A stretch of DNA of 64,000 bases. It comes from Bog-756 sp963753905. Its GTDB lineage: Bacteria; Actinomycetota; Acidimicrobiia; Acidimicrobiales; RAAP-2. The stretch is taken from NCBI GenBank assembly GCA_963753905.1, contig CAVWDZ010000003.1, forward strand, positions 1-64,000. The letters are read 5' to 3'. Of this stretch, positions 8,539-17,245 are shown piece after piece. The notes beneath the pieces are model-generated. The model did no database searches, was not told the DNA's origin, and was given only the letters and a program-made list of their open reading frames with translations. Made by a program: the position numbers and the translations under genes. The stretch's first letter is position 1, and every line of letters begins with the position of its first letter.

Positions 8539-9186
8539 ATGGAGCTCCGGGGTCTTCGGGACGACGTCTACCGGCGACCGCTGGCCACTGCTCTCGAGCG
8601 GTTGGGCATCGGCCCGGGATGGACCTGCGTCGACGTCGGCGCCGGAGGCGGCGACGTGACCATCGCCCTCGCAGAGATCGTCGGCCGCGAGGGACGGGTC
8701 TACGCGGTCGACAGCGACCCCGAGACCCGGGACGAGGTGGCAGAGGCAGCGTCCGCGCACAGCCAGGTGCTGGCCATCACCCAGGCCGGCGAGGACCTCC
8801 GGCTGCCCGAGGCGGTCGATCTGGCCTTCTGCCGCTTCCTCCTCCTCCACGTTGTGGATCCGGCCGTGGTCCTCGACCGCATGGCACGCGCGGTGCGTCC
8901 CGGCGGGTGGGTCGTGGCCCAGGAACCGGTGACGTCGGCGGGACGGGTGGCCGGGGTGCCCTTCTCGATGCCCGATGCCCGGCATCCCGACGTCGGGGCT
9001 CTGCTCCCGGCGCTCGCCCGCGACGCCGGCCTGGTCATCGTGGACGCCTGGGCGGAGGCACCGGCCGCCGCCGGTCCCGGCCCGGTGGCCGAGTACCTCA
9101 CGCTGCTCACCGGGGTCGACCCGGGGGACGACCCGGTCGTGCTCCCGCCCCTGGTGACCGTGGTGGCCCAGCGCACGGTGGGCTGA
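8539..9186 (+). CDS. Class I SAM-dependent methyltransferase
   Basis: 215 residues. SAM-binding motif I is VDVGAGGGDVTIALAE near residue 31, followed by the acidic VYAVDSDPE strand end, AGEDLRLPEAVDLAFCRF (motif II/III) and RAVRPGGWVVAQEP. This is the UbiE/methyltransf_11 style of small-molecule methyltransferases. ATG 8539 is preferred over the in-frame GTG 8536 because of the -10 box spacing. It lies between a DUF6941 gene (divergent) and the methylsuccinyl-CoA dehydrogenase gene downstream on the same strand. Substrate unknown. Confidence 0.83.
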   Translation: MELRGLRDDVYRRPLATALERLGIGPGWTCVDVGAGGGDVTIALAEIVGREGRVYAVDSDPETRDEVAEAASAHSQVLAITQAGEDLRLPEAVDLAFCRFLLLHVVDPAVVLDRMARAVRPGGWVVAQEPVTSAGRVAGVPFSMPDARHPDVGALLPALARDAGLVIVDAWAEAPAAAGPGPVAEYLTLLTGVDPGDDPVVLPPLVTVVAQRTVG

Positions 9187-9234
9187 GCCGGCTCCGGCCG
9201 CGCCGCACACGCGGGCCACCGCCCGGGCGGTCGG

Positions 9235-9240
9235 TAACCT
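9235..9240 (+). promoter_or_regulatory. Putative -10 box for acyl-CoA dehydrogenase gene (leaderless-type)
   Basis: TAACCT ends 7 nt before GTG 9248. That GTG is in a different frame from the acyl-CoA dehydrogenase body, which suggests a one-base loss just downstream (C-run 9263-9268). Confidence 0.45.
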
Positions 9241-9297
9241 TGGACCCGTGAGCACCGACGCGCCCCCCGGGCCGATCTGCCGGGAGCCGTCGAGGCG

Positions 9298-10872
9298 GTG
9301 GCGGTGGCCAGGGCCGTCGTCGCCGCCGGGATCGTGGCCACGGCTGCCGGAGGTGGTCCCGACCGGGCCCAGGTCCTCGCCTACGACGTCGCCCACGCCG
9401 CGGCCGCGGTGCGCACGGCCGAGGCGGTGCTCGCATACGGCGCCCACGGGGACACCGAGGCCCGCATCGCGTGCGCCTTCGCCGCCGACGCCCTCGCCGA
9501 CCTTGCCGCCCGGACCGCCGGGCGGAGCTCCGAGTGGGGGGTGGCCGCCAACTGGTGCGCCCCGGCCGAGGCGTTCATGGCCAGGTTCCGCGACCCGGTA
9601 TTCCTCGCCTCCCTGGCCGAGACCGAGGGTCCCCGGCACCTCGATCCCGACTTCGAACTGGTGCGCGACACCTTCCACCGGTTCGCCGAGGAGCAGATCA
9701 GGCCCCGGGCGGAGCACATCCACCGGGCCAACACCGACATCCCCGAGGAGATCATCTCGGGGATGGCCGAGATGGGCGGGTTCGGGATGTCCGTGCCAGA
9801 GGAGTACGGCGGCTACGCGACGGGCGGCGAGGCCGACTACATGGGCATGGTGGTCGCCACCGAGGAGCTCTCATGGGGATCGCTGGGCGCCGGCGGCTCG
9901 TTGATCACCCGTCCCGAGATCCTCACTAGGGCGCTCGTGCACGGCGGCACCGAGGAGCAGAAGCGGTACTGGCTGCCCCGGCTGGCGACCGCCGAGGTCA
10001 TGGGCGCGGTGGCCGTGACCGAGCCCGACTACGGCTCCGACGTGGCAGGTGTGGTCACCAGCGCGGTCGCAGCTCCCGGGGGCTGGCTGATCAACGGGGT
10101 CAAGACATGGTGCACGTTCGCCGCCCGGGCCGACGTCCTCATGCTCCTGGCCCGCACCGATCCGGACCGGGCCAAGGCCCACCGCGGCCTCTCGCTGTTC
10201 CTGGTCGAGAAGCCTCGGGCCGACGGCCACGGCTTCGTCTTCGTCCAGGAGGCCGGAGCCGACGGTCGTCCCCCCGACTCCGCCGGGCGGATGGAGGGCA
10301 GACCCATCGACACCCTGGGCTACCGCGGGATGCACTCCTACGAGGTCGCCTTCGATCACTGGTTCGTGCCCGACGCCAACCTGGTCGGCGGGCGCGACGG
10401 TCTGGGCAGGGGCTTCTACCTGCAGATGCAGGGCTTCGAGAACGGCCGGCTGCAGACGGCTGCGCGGGCCATCGGGGTCATGCAGGCCGCCTACGAGGCC
10501 GCACGCGACTACGCGTCGAACCGGGTCGTGTTCGGCTCGCCCATCCTCGACTACCAGCTGACCCGGGCCAAGCTGGCCAGGATGGCCGTGCTCATCCAGG
10601 CCGCACGGCAGTTCTCCTACGAGGTGGCCCGTCTGATGTCCAAGGGCGAGGGCACCCTGGAGGCGTCCATGGTCAAGGCCTACGTCTGCCGGGCCGCCGA
10701 GTGGGTCACGAGGGAGGCGCTCCAGATCCACGGGGGCATGGGGTACGCCGAGGAGTTCGCGGTGAGCCGCTACTTCGTCGACGCGCGGGTGCTCTCCATC
10801 TTCGAGGGCGCCGACGAGACCCTCGCCCTCAAGGTCATCTCGCGTCGTCTGCTGGCGACCGCCGGCTCCTGA
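9298..10872 (+). CDS. mcd: Acyl-CoA dehydrogenase, probable (2S)-methylsuccinyl-CoA dehydrogenase; start region frameshifted
   Basis: 524 residues from GTG 9298. It has the N-terminal extension of about 110-130 residues (AYDVAHAAAAVRTAEAVLAYG) that sets Mcd apart from ordinary acyl-CoA dehydrogenases. A complete FAD dehydrogenase core follows: GFGMSVPEEYGG, VTEPDYGSDVAG, ALQIHGGMGYAEE and RVLSIFEGADETL. Mcd oxidises methylsuccinyl-CoA to mesaconyl-CoA in the ethylmalonyl-CoA pathway. The natural start is probably GTG 9248, 7 nt after a -10 box: one extra C in the run at 9263-9268 would give VSTDAPPRADLPGAVEAVAV joined to this frame. As sequenced, the frame has a stop at 9235 and no ATG/GTG before 9298 (only a CTG at 9277). 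Confidence 0.85.
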   Translation: MAVARAVVAAGIVATAAGGGPDRAQVLAYDVAHAAAAVRTAEAVLAYGAHGDTEARIACAFAADALADLAARTAGRSSEWGVAANWCAPAEAFMARFRDPVFLASLAETEGPRHLDPDFELVRDTFHRFAEEQIRPRAEHIHRANTDIPEEIISGMAEMGGFGMSVPEEYGGYATGGEADYMGMVVATEELSWGSLGAGGSLITRPEILTRALVHGGTEEQKRYWLPRLATAEVMGAVAVTEPDYGSDVAGVVTSAVAAPGGWLINGVKTWCTFAARADVLMLLARTDPDRAKAHRGLSLFLVEKPRADGHGFVFVQEAGADGRPPDSAGRMEGRPIDTLGYRGMHSYEVAFDHWFVPDANLVGGRDGLGRGFYLQMQGFENGRLQTAARAIGVMQAAYEAARDYASNRVVFGSPILDYQLTRAKLARMAVLIQAARQFSYEVARLMSKGEGTLEASMVKAYVCRAAEWVTREALQIHGGMGYAEEFAVSRYFVDARVLSIFEGADETLALKVISRRLLATAGS

Positions 10873-10911
10873 CGCATCCCGGCCCGGCCGCTCTTCGGGT
10901 CACACCCGGGA

Positions 10912-11851
10912 TCAGTCCGGCGAGCGGACCAGCCCGGCCCGCTCGCCGCGGCTCACGAACTTGAGGGCCATCTTGCGGGAGGCCTCGTCGATCATCTCGT
11001 CGCCGAACATCACCGCGCCCGACCGGTCGATCCTCGGTCGCCTTCCGATAGGCGTCGAGGATCTGCCAGGCCCGGTCGAACTGCTCCTGGGTCGGCGAGT
11101 AGACCTCGTTGAGCACGCCGACCTGGTCGGGGGTCAGCGCCCATTTGCCGTCGTAGCCGAGCACCCTGGTGCGCTGGGAGAACTCACGGAGGCTGTCGAG
11201 CTCGCGGACCTTGAGGAACGGGCCGTCGATCACCTGGAGGCCGTTGGCCCGACCGGCCATCAGGATCTTCGAGAAGACGTAATTGAAGTGGTCGCCGGGG
11301 TACTCGGGGATGGCCACGCCCCCGGTGAGCACCGGCATCTCCATCGAGGCGGCGAAGTCGGCCGGACCGAAGATGATCGTCTCGAGGCGCGGCGAAGCGG
11401 CGCAGATCTCCTCGACGTTGATGAGCCCGCGGGTGGTCTCGATCTGGGCCTCGATGCCGATGTGGCCGGTGCGCAGACCGCACCGCTTCTCGACCTGGGA
11501 GAGGAGGAGGTCGAGGGCGACCACCTCGGCCGCCGACTGCACCTTCGGGAGCATGAGCTCGTCGAGGCGCTCTCCGGCGTTCGAGACGACCTCGATCACG
11601 TCGCCGTAGGTCCACTCGGTGTCCCAGGCGTTGATCCGGACGCAGAGGACCCGGTCGTCCCAGGGGAGGTTCTTGACGGCGTCGGCCACCTTGGCCCGGG
11701 CAGCCTCCTTCTCGAGCGGTGCGACCGAGTCCTCGAGGTCGAGGAAGCTCATGTCCGCCGGCACGGTCGGCGCCTTGGCGAGGAATCGCTCGTTGGAGCC
11801 CGGGGACGACATGCAGGAGCGGCGGGGCAGGGTGCGGGTGCGTTCGGACAT
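10912..11851 (-). CDS. HpcH/HpaI-family CoA-ester lyase, probable malyl/beta-methylmalyl-CoA lyase, with C-terminal frameshift
   Basis: ATG 11851 sits 7 nt after a TACGAT box. The body matches citrate-lyase-beta/malyl-CoA lyase proteins: RSCMSSPGSNERFLAKAP, FLDLEDSVAP, PKVQSAAEV, IEAQIETTRGLINV with catalytic Glu, and IFGPADFAASM. It would split beta-methylmalyl-CoA to glyoxylate plus propionyl-CoA and/or malyl-CoA to glyoxylate plus acetyl-CoA. After KATED (about 11030) the literal frame becomes Arg-rich and runs to 10835. In the next frame the expected family tail RSGAVMFGDEMIDEASRK to VRSPD stop (10912) is intact. So one base is probably extra near 11029-11037, either as an assembly error or a real C-terminal lesion. 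Confidence 0.8.
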
Positions 11852-11858
11852 GCCGGAA

Positions 11859-11864
11859 ATCGTA
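11859..11864 (-). promoter_or_regulatory. Putative -10 box for CoA-ester lyase gene (leaderless-type)
   Basis: TACGAT on the minus strand ends 7 nt before ATG 11851. Confidence 0.45.
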
Positions 11865-11919
11865 CGGCCCCGGTCGCGGCCGGCCAAACCGGTCGTCGTC
11901 GGCCGGCGGGAGGACCGGC

Positions 11920-13179
11920 TCAGGCCGGGCCGGGGGCGGACCGCCCGTCCCGGGCGATCTGATCGAGCAGGTCCTCCGGGGTGAGCTGCTCGGAGAGCAG
12001 GCGCTCGAACCGCCCGGGGTCACCGCCCACGAAGGACCGGCAGAGCGGCAGCCCCTCCACGTAGCAGGTGAGGTACGCCCGCCAGGTCGGGTGGGTGAGG
12101 AACTCGACCGCCTTGGCGGCCCGGTCCCGTTGCAGCAGGCCCCACCGGGCCACTTCGTCGATCACCGTGTCCGGGTCGGCGCCGTCCTCGTGCAGCCGGA
12201 ACGCCGCGTTCTGGCGCACCGCCCCGAGCGCCTCTCCCGCGTCGGCCACCGCGGCCACCACCTCGGCGTCGTACCTGATGCCGAGCGGTTCGAGATGGGA
12301 GGCGACCTCCTGTTCCGGACGACGGCCCAGCACGACCTCGAGTCCGAGGTCGGCGAGTCCCTCCGCCAGCAGGCACTGGGGCGTGCCGACGAGGAAGATC
12401 GACTCCTCCCACCAGCGTCGCCGACGGACCAGGCCCACCTCCTTGCGGGTGTGCTCGGTGTGGTGGCCCGGATAGGACTCGTGGGCCACGAGGTGGGCGA
12501 GCCCGATCGACAGGACGGGCAGGTCGGTGTTGATGGCCACCCGGCTCCGGAGCTCGCCGAGGTAGTAGTTGAACCCGGCCCACGGCTCGTTCGAGACCAG
12601 CTCGAACTCGACGTGCTCGCCGTCGGGCAGCCCGAACAGGCGTCGGGTGCGCTCGCGCAGGTCCTCGGCCAGCGAGTCCACCGCGGCGAGCAGCCGGTCG
12701 ACCGGGACGGCGTGGGACTCCCTCCACGCCACCAGGCGCTCGGCGAGCGGCCCACTGCCGGGAAGCGCCTCGTCCAGGCGGCGGTGGGCACCGGAGAGGA
12801 CCTCCTCGTCGACCCGTGAGGGGCGCACCCCGTAGCAGGCCTCGACCTCGTCGGCATAGCCGATGGGCTCACCGGCCAGCTTGCGGGCCGTGGTCAGCAG
12901 GCCGACCACCTGCGCGGCCAACCAGTGTCGGCGGGCGGGCGCCGCCGAGTCCGCCGGACCATCCGCAGCAGAGCCTGCGTCGAGGGGGTCGCCGGCGGTG
13001 ATGGCCGCCAACAGGGACCGGGCGTCGGCCACCAGCCGGGCTGGCGGGAGCACCGGCTCGGACCCGATCACGGCAGCCGGCCCGGGGGGTCCGTAGTAGG
13101 CGTCGACCAGCCCGTCGATGTGGCGGCCTAGGCGCAGCCCGAGGGTCAGGTAGTCATCGACCAGCGCGGTCCCGCCCAC
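11920..13179 (-). CDS. DUF885-like putative metallopeptidase
   Basis: 419 residues, mostly helical. The key motif LVAHESYPGHHTEH near residue 236 is the HExxxPGHH signature of DUF885 proteins and distant relatives of M32-type zinc peptidases. A later Glu-rich segment WWEESIFLVGTPQCLLAEGLADLGLE could supply the third metal ligand. No signal peptide, so probably cytoplasmic. It starts 6 nt after the stop of the dienelactone hydrolase gene and is the second gene of that operon. The start codon is uncertain (GTG at VDDYL is another choice). Peptidase activity is inferred from the motif. Confidence 0.75.
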   Translation of the reverse strand: MGGTALVDDYLTLGLRLGRHIDGLVDAYYGPPGPAAVIGSEPVLPPARLVADARSLLAAITAGDPLDAGSAADGPADSAAPARRHWLAAQVVGLLTTARKLAGEPIGYADEVEACYGVRPSRVDEEVLSGAHRRLDEALPGSGPLAERLVAWRESHAVPVDRLLAAVDSLAEDLRERTRRLFGLPDGEHVEFELVSNEPWAGFNYYLGELRSRVAINTDLPVLSIGLAHLVAHESYPGHHTEHTRKEVGLVRRRRWWEESIFLVGTPQCLLAEGLADLGLEVVLGRRPEQEVASHLEPLGIRYDAEVVAAVADAGEALGAVRQNAAFRLHEDGADPDTVIDEVARWGLLQRDRAAKAVEFLTHPTWRAYLTCYVEGLPLCRSFVGGDPGRFERLLSEQLTPEDLLDQIARDGRSAPGPA

Positions 13180-13185
13180 CGCGGG

Positions 13186-13878
13186 TCAGGCCAGGTGCTC
13201 GCGGAGGAAGGCCACGGTGCGCTCCCAGAGCAGGTCGGCCGATGCCTGGTCGTAGACCTCGGGGCGGTCCTCGTTGAAGAAGGCGTGGTCGACGCCCGGG
13301 TAGACGTGCACCGAGACCTCCTTCCCCAATCCGGCAAGCTCCGTCTCGAGCGCGTGCGCGGCGTCGGGCGGGAACATGGCGTCCTGCCCGGCCGCGTGGA
13401 TGAGCACCGCCGCGTCGAGCGCGGCATAGTCGGGCCGCGCGTCGGGCCACGGGATGACCCCGTACGCCGGGACCACGGCCCGGACCGCGTCCGGACGCTG
13501 GCACGCCAGCACCAGCGCGAGGCCGCCCCCCATGCAGAACCCGACCACCCCGATCCCCGGTCGACCGGTCCGGCGCGCGAGCTCGTCGACCGCACCGCTC
13601 AGGTCGCGCCCCGCGCGCTCCATCGAAAGGGCCATCATCTGCGTGGCCGCCTCGTCGGGTTCGGTGAGCGGTACCGCGGTCCCGTGATAGAGGTCCGGGG
13701 CGAGCGCGGTGAACCCGGCTCGCGCGAACCGGTCGCAGGTGTGGCGGATCTGGTCGACGAGTCCCCACCACTCCTGGATCACGAGGACGCCGGCGCTCCC
13801 CTCCGACCCTCCGTCGGGCACGGCGATATAGCCATGACCGGCGCTTCCATTTTCCGCAAATCCGATGAGTTCACCCAT
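13186..13878 (-). CDS. Dienelactone hydrolase family protein
   Basis: 230 residues from ATG 13878, which follows a TAGGGT box by 8 nt; the longer frame to 14004 is rejected. The dienelactone-hydrolase triad is visible: Cys nucleophile in VVGFCMGGGLAL near 121, Asp in AAGQDAMFPP near 173 and His in GVDHAFFNEDR near 204, plus the Glu of IQEWWG that activates the Cys in this family. The family opens lactone rings in aromatic catabolism or hydrolyses small esters. It is the first gene of a two-gene operon with the DUF885-like peptidase and divergent from an NlpC/P60 gene. The true substrate is unknown. Confidence 0.88.
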   Translation of the reverse strand: MGELIGFAENGSAGHGYIAVPDGGSEGSAGVLVIQEWWGLVDQIRHTCDRFARAGFTALAPDLYHGTAVPLTEPDEAATQMMALSMERAGRDLSGAVDELARRTGRPGIGVVGFCMGGGLALVLACQRPDAVRAVVPAYGVIPWPDARPDYAALDAAVLIHAAGQDAMFPPDAAHALETELAGLGKEVSVHVYPGVDHAFFNEDRPEVYDQASADLLWERTVAFLREHLA

Positions 13879-13886
13879 GCCCGCCG

Positions 13887-13892
13887 ACCCTA
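13887..13892 (-). promoter_or_regulatory. Putative -10 box for dienelactone hydrolase operon (leaderless-type)
   Basis: TAGGGT on the minus strand ends 8 nt before ATG 13878. Confidence 0.45.
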
Positions 13893-14060
13893 CCCCGTGG
13901 GGGTCCGGTGAGCCCGGGCGAGGGTCGGTTCCGGTGCGCGCAACCGCCCACCTCCGAGCCGCTCCGGACCATCCTTGGCGGACGAATACCCAGCTCAGCG
14001 TCACTGTTGGCGGTTCGGTGCTTGTGGGTCCGGGCCGGGTGGACTAGAAAGGGTACCCAT

Positions 14061-15281
14061 ATGACTCACGCCGAGCGTCACTCGACGTCCGAGCCAGGTG
14101 CCTGCCCAACCGTACGCAATACGCCCCTCAGACGGGTATTTGTGGTACTCGCACTGGCCTCTTCATTGGGGACTGGTGCCGCCCTGATTTCGACAACGGC
14201 GCCCGCCACTGCAGACCAGATTTCTGACGCGCGGGCCCAAGCCGCGGCCATCACGGCCAAGATCCAGGCGACCGAGGGCCAGATCCAGGCGCTCACCGCT
14301 CAGGTCAACACGGCCGACTACCGACTCTCGCAGCTGCAGGGCCAGATCTCGGCCACGCGGGCGCAGATGGTCAAGGACCAGCAGACGGTCGCCACGGACA
14401 CATCGCAACTGCAGGCAGAGGCGATCAGCGATTACACCAGCAGCGGCACGAACAGCACCACGACCCAGTTGTTCACCTCCAACATGAACGCCAACAGCAT
14501 CCGCTCCGAGTACTCGGCCATCGCCACCGGCGACGTGACCACGACCATCGATCGACTGCACACCGCGCAGGCACAGCTGCAGTCGACACAGACCTCACTC
14601 GAGCAGCAGCAGACACAAGCCACCGACACCCGGGACGCACTCACCAGCTCGGAGAGCCAGGCGAGCGCGTTGGCAGCCCAGGATCGCCAGACGCTCGCAA
14701 GCGTCGATGCCAACATCCAGCAGCTGGTCGCGCAGCAACAGGCAGCTGCAGCGGCAGCCGCGCGGGCCGCCGCGACCGCAGCCTTCAACCAGAAGGTGCA
14801 GGCCGCGCAAGCCGCGGCGGCGGCACGGGCCGCACAGAGATCCGGCGGATCCACCTCGGACGCCTCCGGTTCGGGCTCGGGAGGGGGCGCTCCGACCGTC
14901 TCCGATGCGCCGCTGCCTCCGCTCGCTCCGGGCGCTGCCGGGGCCGTGCAGGCCGCCGAGCACGAGGTCGGGGTCCCCTACGTCTGGGGAGGGGACACCC
15001 CCGCCGGGTTCGACTGCTCGGGCCTCGTCCAGTGGGCCTATGCACAGGTCGGGATCAGCCTTCCGCACTACTCGGGAGCCCAGTACGACGACACCACGCA
15101 CATCCCGCTGGCCGACATCGAGCCCGGAGACCTCCTCTTCTACGGTCCCGGCGGGTCGGAGCACGTGGCCATGTACGTCGGTGGGGGTTCGATGATCGAG
15201 GCGCCCTACACCGGAGCGTCGGTCTGGATCACCGGCGTGCGCACGGGGGGCGGGTTCGCCGGCGTCGGCCGGGTGGGCTGA
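14061..15281 (+). CDS. Secreted NlpC/P60 peptidoglycan endopeptidase with coiled-coil N-terminus (RipA-like)
   Basis: 406 residues from ATG 14061, with an AGAAAGGG ribosome site. A signal peptide at about residues 27-55 (VFVVLALASSLGTGAALIS) precedes a long coiled coil (about 58-275) rich in Gln/Ala/Thr. A Gly/Ser linker then leads to the NlpC/P60 domain: HEVGVPYVWGG, catalytic Cys in FDCSGLVQWAY (residue 319) and His in SEHVAMYVGGG (residue 368). It is expected to cut stem peptides of peptidoglycan outside the membrane during growth or division. The 182-bp gap upstream is shared with the divergent dienelactone hydrolase. I looked there for a ydaO-type riboswitch and could not support one. 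Confidence 0.9.
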   Translation: MTHAERHSTSEPGACPTVRNTPLRRVFVVLALASSLGTGAALISTTAPATADQISDARAQAAAITAKIQATEGQIQALTAQVNTADYRLSQLQGQISATRAQMVKDQQTVATDTSQLQAEAISDYTSSGTNSTTTQLFTSNMNANSIRSEYSAIATGDVTTTIDRLHTAQAQLQSTQTSLEQQQTQATDTRDALTSSESQASALAAQDRQTLASVDANIQQLVAQQQAAAAAAARAAATAAFNQKVQAAQAAAAARAAQRSGGSTSDASGSGSGGGAPTVSDAPLPPLAPGAAGAVQAAEHEVGVPYVWGGDTPAGFDCSGLVQWAYAQVGISLPHYSGAQYDDTTHIPLADIEPGDLLFYGPGGSEHVAMYVGGGSMIEAPYTGASVWITGVRTGGGFAGVGRVG

Positions 15282-15293
15282 GTCGCTCTCACC

Positions 15294-16103
15294 TCATCGG
15301 TCACCGCGGTCCTGGTCGTGCGCGGCGAATCCGGGTGGGGGCATCTGCCCGGCTGTGCCACCGGCACGCGGGCCCGGCGGGCGGGCGAAGCGGAACGGGA
15401 TGGCCTCCCTCCCCGCCTGGATGACCACCGCCTCGCCGCTCTCCTCGCCGGCCAGCCGTTCGACCACCGCTTCGGACACCGCCTGCACGTCGATGAGCGG
15501 GAACCCGCTCCCCTCGAGCACCTCGCGCATGTCATCGATGAGCGGGGTGTCCACGATCCCCGGGCACACTGCGTTGAAGGTGATCCCGCGATCGGAGAGC
15601 TGTGGGCCGAGTGACCGCACGAGGCCGATCACCGCGTGCTTGGTGAGGCAGTAGACCGGGTCGGGTGAGAACCCGATCAGACCGGCGAGCGAAGCGGTTG
15701 CAACGATGGCACCCCCGCCCCGCTCGGAGAGCGCCGGCACCAGGGCACGGAGCCCGAAGAAGACGCCGTCCAGGTTGACGCCGACGGCGCGCCGATAGAG
15801 CTCGTCGGTCACCCGGGTGATGTCGCCCTCGCCGGTGGTCACCCCGGCGTTGAGGTGGGCCAGGTCGACGCCGCCGAACCGCCGCACGACAGCCTCCACG
15901 ATGCCCGGCCACTCGTCGGACCGGCCGACATCGGCCTGCAGGGCGAGGCCGTCCAGGTCGGCCGCCACCCGCTCGGCCGAGGCCCCGTCGAGGTCGACGA
16001 CCGCCACCGAGACGCCGGCACCGGCCAGCCGGCTCGCGGTGGCCAGCCCGATGCCCGACCCCCCGCCGGTCACCACCGCCACCTTGCCCGCCAGTGGGTT
16101 CAT
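15294..16103 (-). CDS. SDR-family oxidoreductase
   Basis: 269 residues from ATG 16103 (MNPLAGKVAVVTGG), preceded by GGGACGGGGACAC; the frame extends 10 codons further without support. It has the Rossmann motif TGGGSGIG, LNAGV near 95, Ser in ATASLAG, and a YCLTKHA active-site Tyr/Lys near 153. The C-terminus is atypical: the usual VDGG end is replaced by AVVIQAGREAIPFRF plus a Pro/Gly tail. Convergent with the NlpC/P60 gene with only 12 bp between. Substrate unknown. Confidence 0.83.
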   Translation of the reverse strand: MNPLAGKVAVVTGGGSGIGLATASRLAGAGVSVAVVDLDGASAERVAADLDGLALQADVGRSDEWPGIVEAVVRRFGGVDLAHLNAGVTTGEGDITRVTDELYRRAVGVNLDGVFFGLRALVPALSERGGGAIVATASLAGLIGFSPDPVYCLTKHAVIGLVRSLGPQLSDRGITFNAVCPGIVDTPLIDDMREVLEGSGFPLIDVQAVSEAVVERLAGEESGEAVVIQAGREAIPFRFARPPGPRAGGTAGQMPPPGFAAHDQDRGDR

Positions 16104-16276
16104 CGTGTCCCCGTCCCTATGACCGCCTGGCACGGCCGGCCCGAGTGTCGGTCCCAGGGTCGGCCCCGGGCAGCGCCCAAAAGTGCTGAAGCCACCCTAC
16201 CGGGGCCCTGGGGCATACTGAGGGGCGTCGCCTGCGCCCACGGGACTCCGGTTCCCGCCCCCGGCGAGCCTCCTCC

Positions 16277-17245
16277 ATGAGACCGATCCCCGTCGCCTTC
16301 CACATCTGGTTCCTCGAGGTGCACACCTACGGGATCGGACTGGCCCTGACCTTCTGGTTCGGGTTGCGCTACACCGAGCGCCGGCTGCGGCAGGCCGGCT
16401 ACCCCTGGCAGTGGGTCACCGGCATGTTCCTGTGGGTGGTCGTGGCGGCGATCGTGGGCGCACGGGCCCTCCACGTGGTCTCCAACTACTCGTTCTACGC
16501 CGCCCACCCGGGTCAGGTCATCGCCATCTGGCAGGGCGGGCTCTCCTCGTTCGGTGGGCTGCTCTTCGCGGTGCCGGTGGCCATCGTGAGCGCCCGCAGG
16601 AGATGTCCGGAGCTGCCGACCCTGCGCTTCGCCGACCTCATGGCCCCGGTGCTCATGGCCTGCTGGGGAATGGGACGACTGCTCGGTCCCCAGCTGATGG
16701 TCGCCGGGGGCGGACATCCCACCACGCAGTGGTTCGGCATGTACTACGCCGGGCAGAACGGCCGACGACTGCCGGTTCCGATCTTCCAAGCGATCGAGGA
16801 CTTCACCATCTTCGGGATCCTGCTGCTCGTCGAACGGTGGCTTCGGTCCCAGACCCCGCGCGGAACGCAACCCGGCGGCTCGGGCGCCCTGCCCCCGGCG
16901 GGCATCGTCATCGGGGTGGGCATGGTGCTCTGGGGCATCGAGCGGTTCATCGACGAACACCTCTGGCTCGGCGAGGACGGCCACCTCGGCTCGCTCCTGG
17001 TCCAGTTCGCCGGCATCGCGCTGGCGATCGCCGGGCTCGTCCTGCTGGCCTCGCGCCTCGGGCCCCTCCGACGGTGGCGCAACGGGCAGACAGGTGGCGA
17101 CGGCGAGGTCACCGGCCTCGACGCGGCCGACGCGGCGGTCGACACGCGCCAGGGCGAGGAGGAACTCGACGACCTGGCCGCGCCGGCGGTCTCCGGTGGT
17201 GCTCCGCCCGGTGGACCGACAGCCGGACTAGCCGGGGGCGACTGA
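16277..17245 (+). CDS. lgt: Prolipoprotein diacylglyceryl transferase Lgt
   Basis: 322 residues with about seven membrane helices. Lgt moves diacylglycerol from phosphatidylglycerol to the lipobox cysteine of prolipoproteins at the cytoplasmic membrane. The family motifs are present: HTYGIGLALTFWFGLRY, GARALHVV, the WQGGLSSFGGLL loop with its essential residues, and MACWGMGRLLGPQ (the Lgt signature region, here without the usual GN following GR). A hydrophilic tail of about 55 residues rich in Asp/Glu follows. The lipoproteins at 29.9 and 36.1 kb are potential clients. The last 18 bp overlap the convergent membrane-protein gene. Confidence 0.88.
   Translation: MRPIPVAFHIWFLEVHTYGIGLALTFWFGLRYTERRLRQAGYPWQWVTGMFLWVVVAAIVGARALHVVSNYSFYAAHPGQVIAIWQGGLSSFGGLLFAVPVAIVSARRRCPELPTLRFADLMAPVLMACWGMGRLLGPQLMVAGGGHPTTQWFGMYYAGQNGRRLPVPIFQAIEDFTIFGILLLVERWLRSQTPRGTQPGGSGALPPAGIVIGVGMVLWGIERFIDEHLWLGEDGHLGSLLVQFAGIALAIAGLVLLASRLGPLRRWRNGQTGGDGEVTGLDAADAAVDTRQGEEELDDLAAPAVSGGAPPGGPTAGLAGGD

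Noticed and set aside
7431..9251. 606-codon plus-strand open frame across the MaoC-like, DUF6941 and methyltransferase genes
   Set aside because: It is antisense to two genes with clear domains and out of frame with the third; the product is Gly/Arg/Val-rich with no domain. Long empty antisense frames are expected at this GC content.
12020..12872. Alternative minus-strand frames inside the DUF885-like gene
   Set aside because: Arg/Pro-rich shadows without motifs; the HESYPGHH frame is the real one.
13879..14060. ydaO/c-di-AMP riboswitch upstream of the NlpC/P60 gene
   Set aside because: Such riboswitches often precede these genes in actinobacteria, but I could not match the conserved core segments in this gap.
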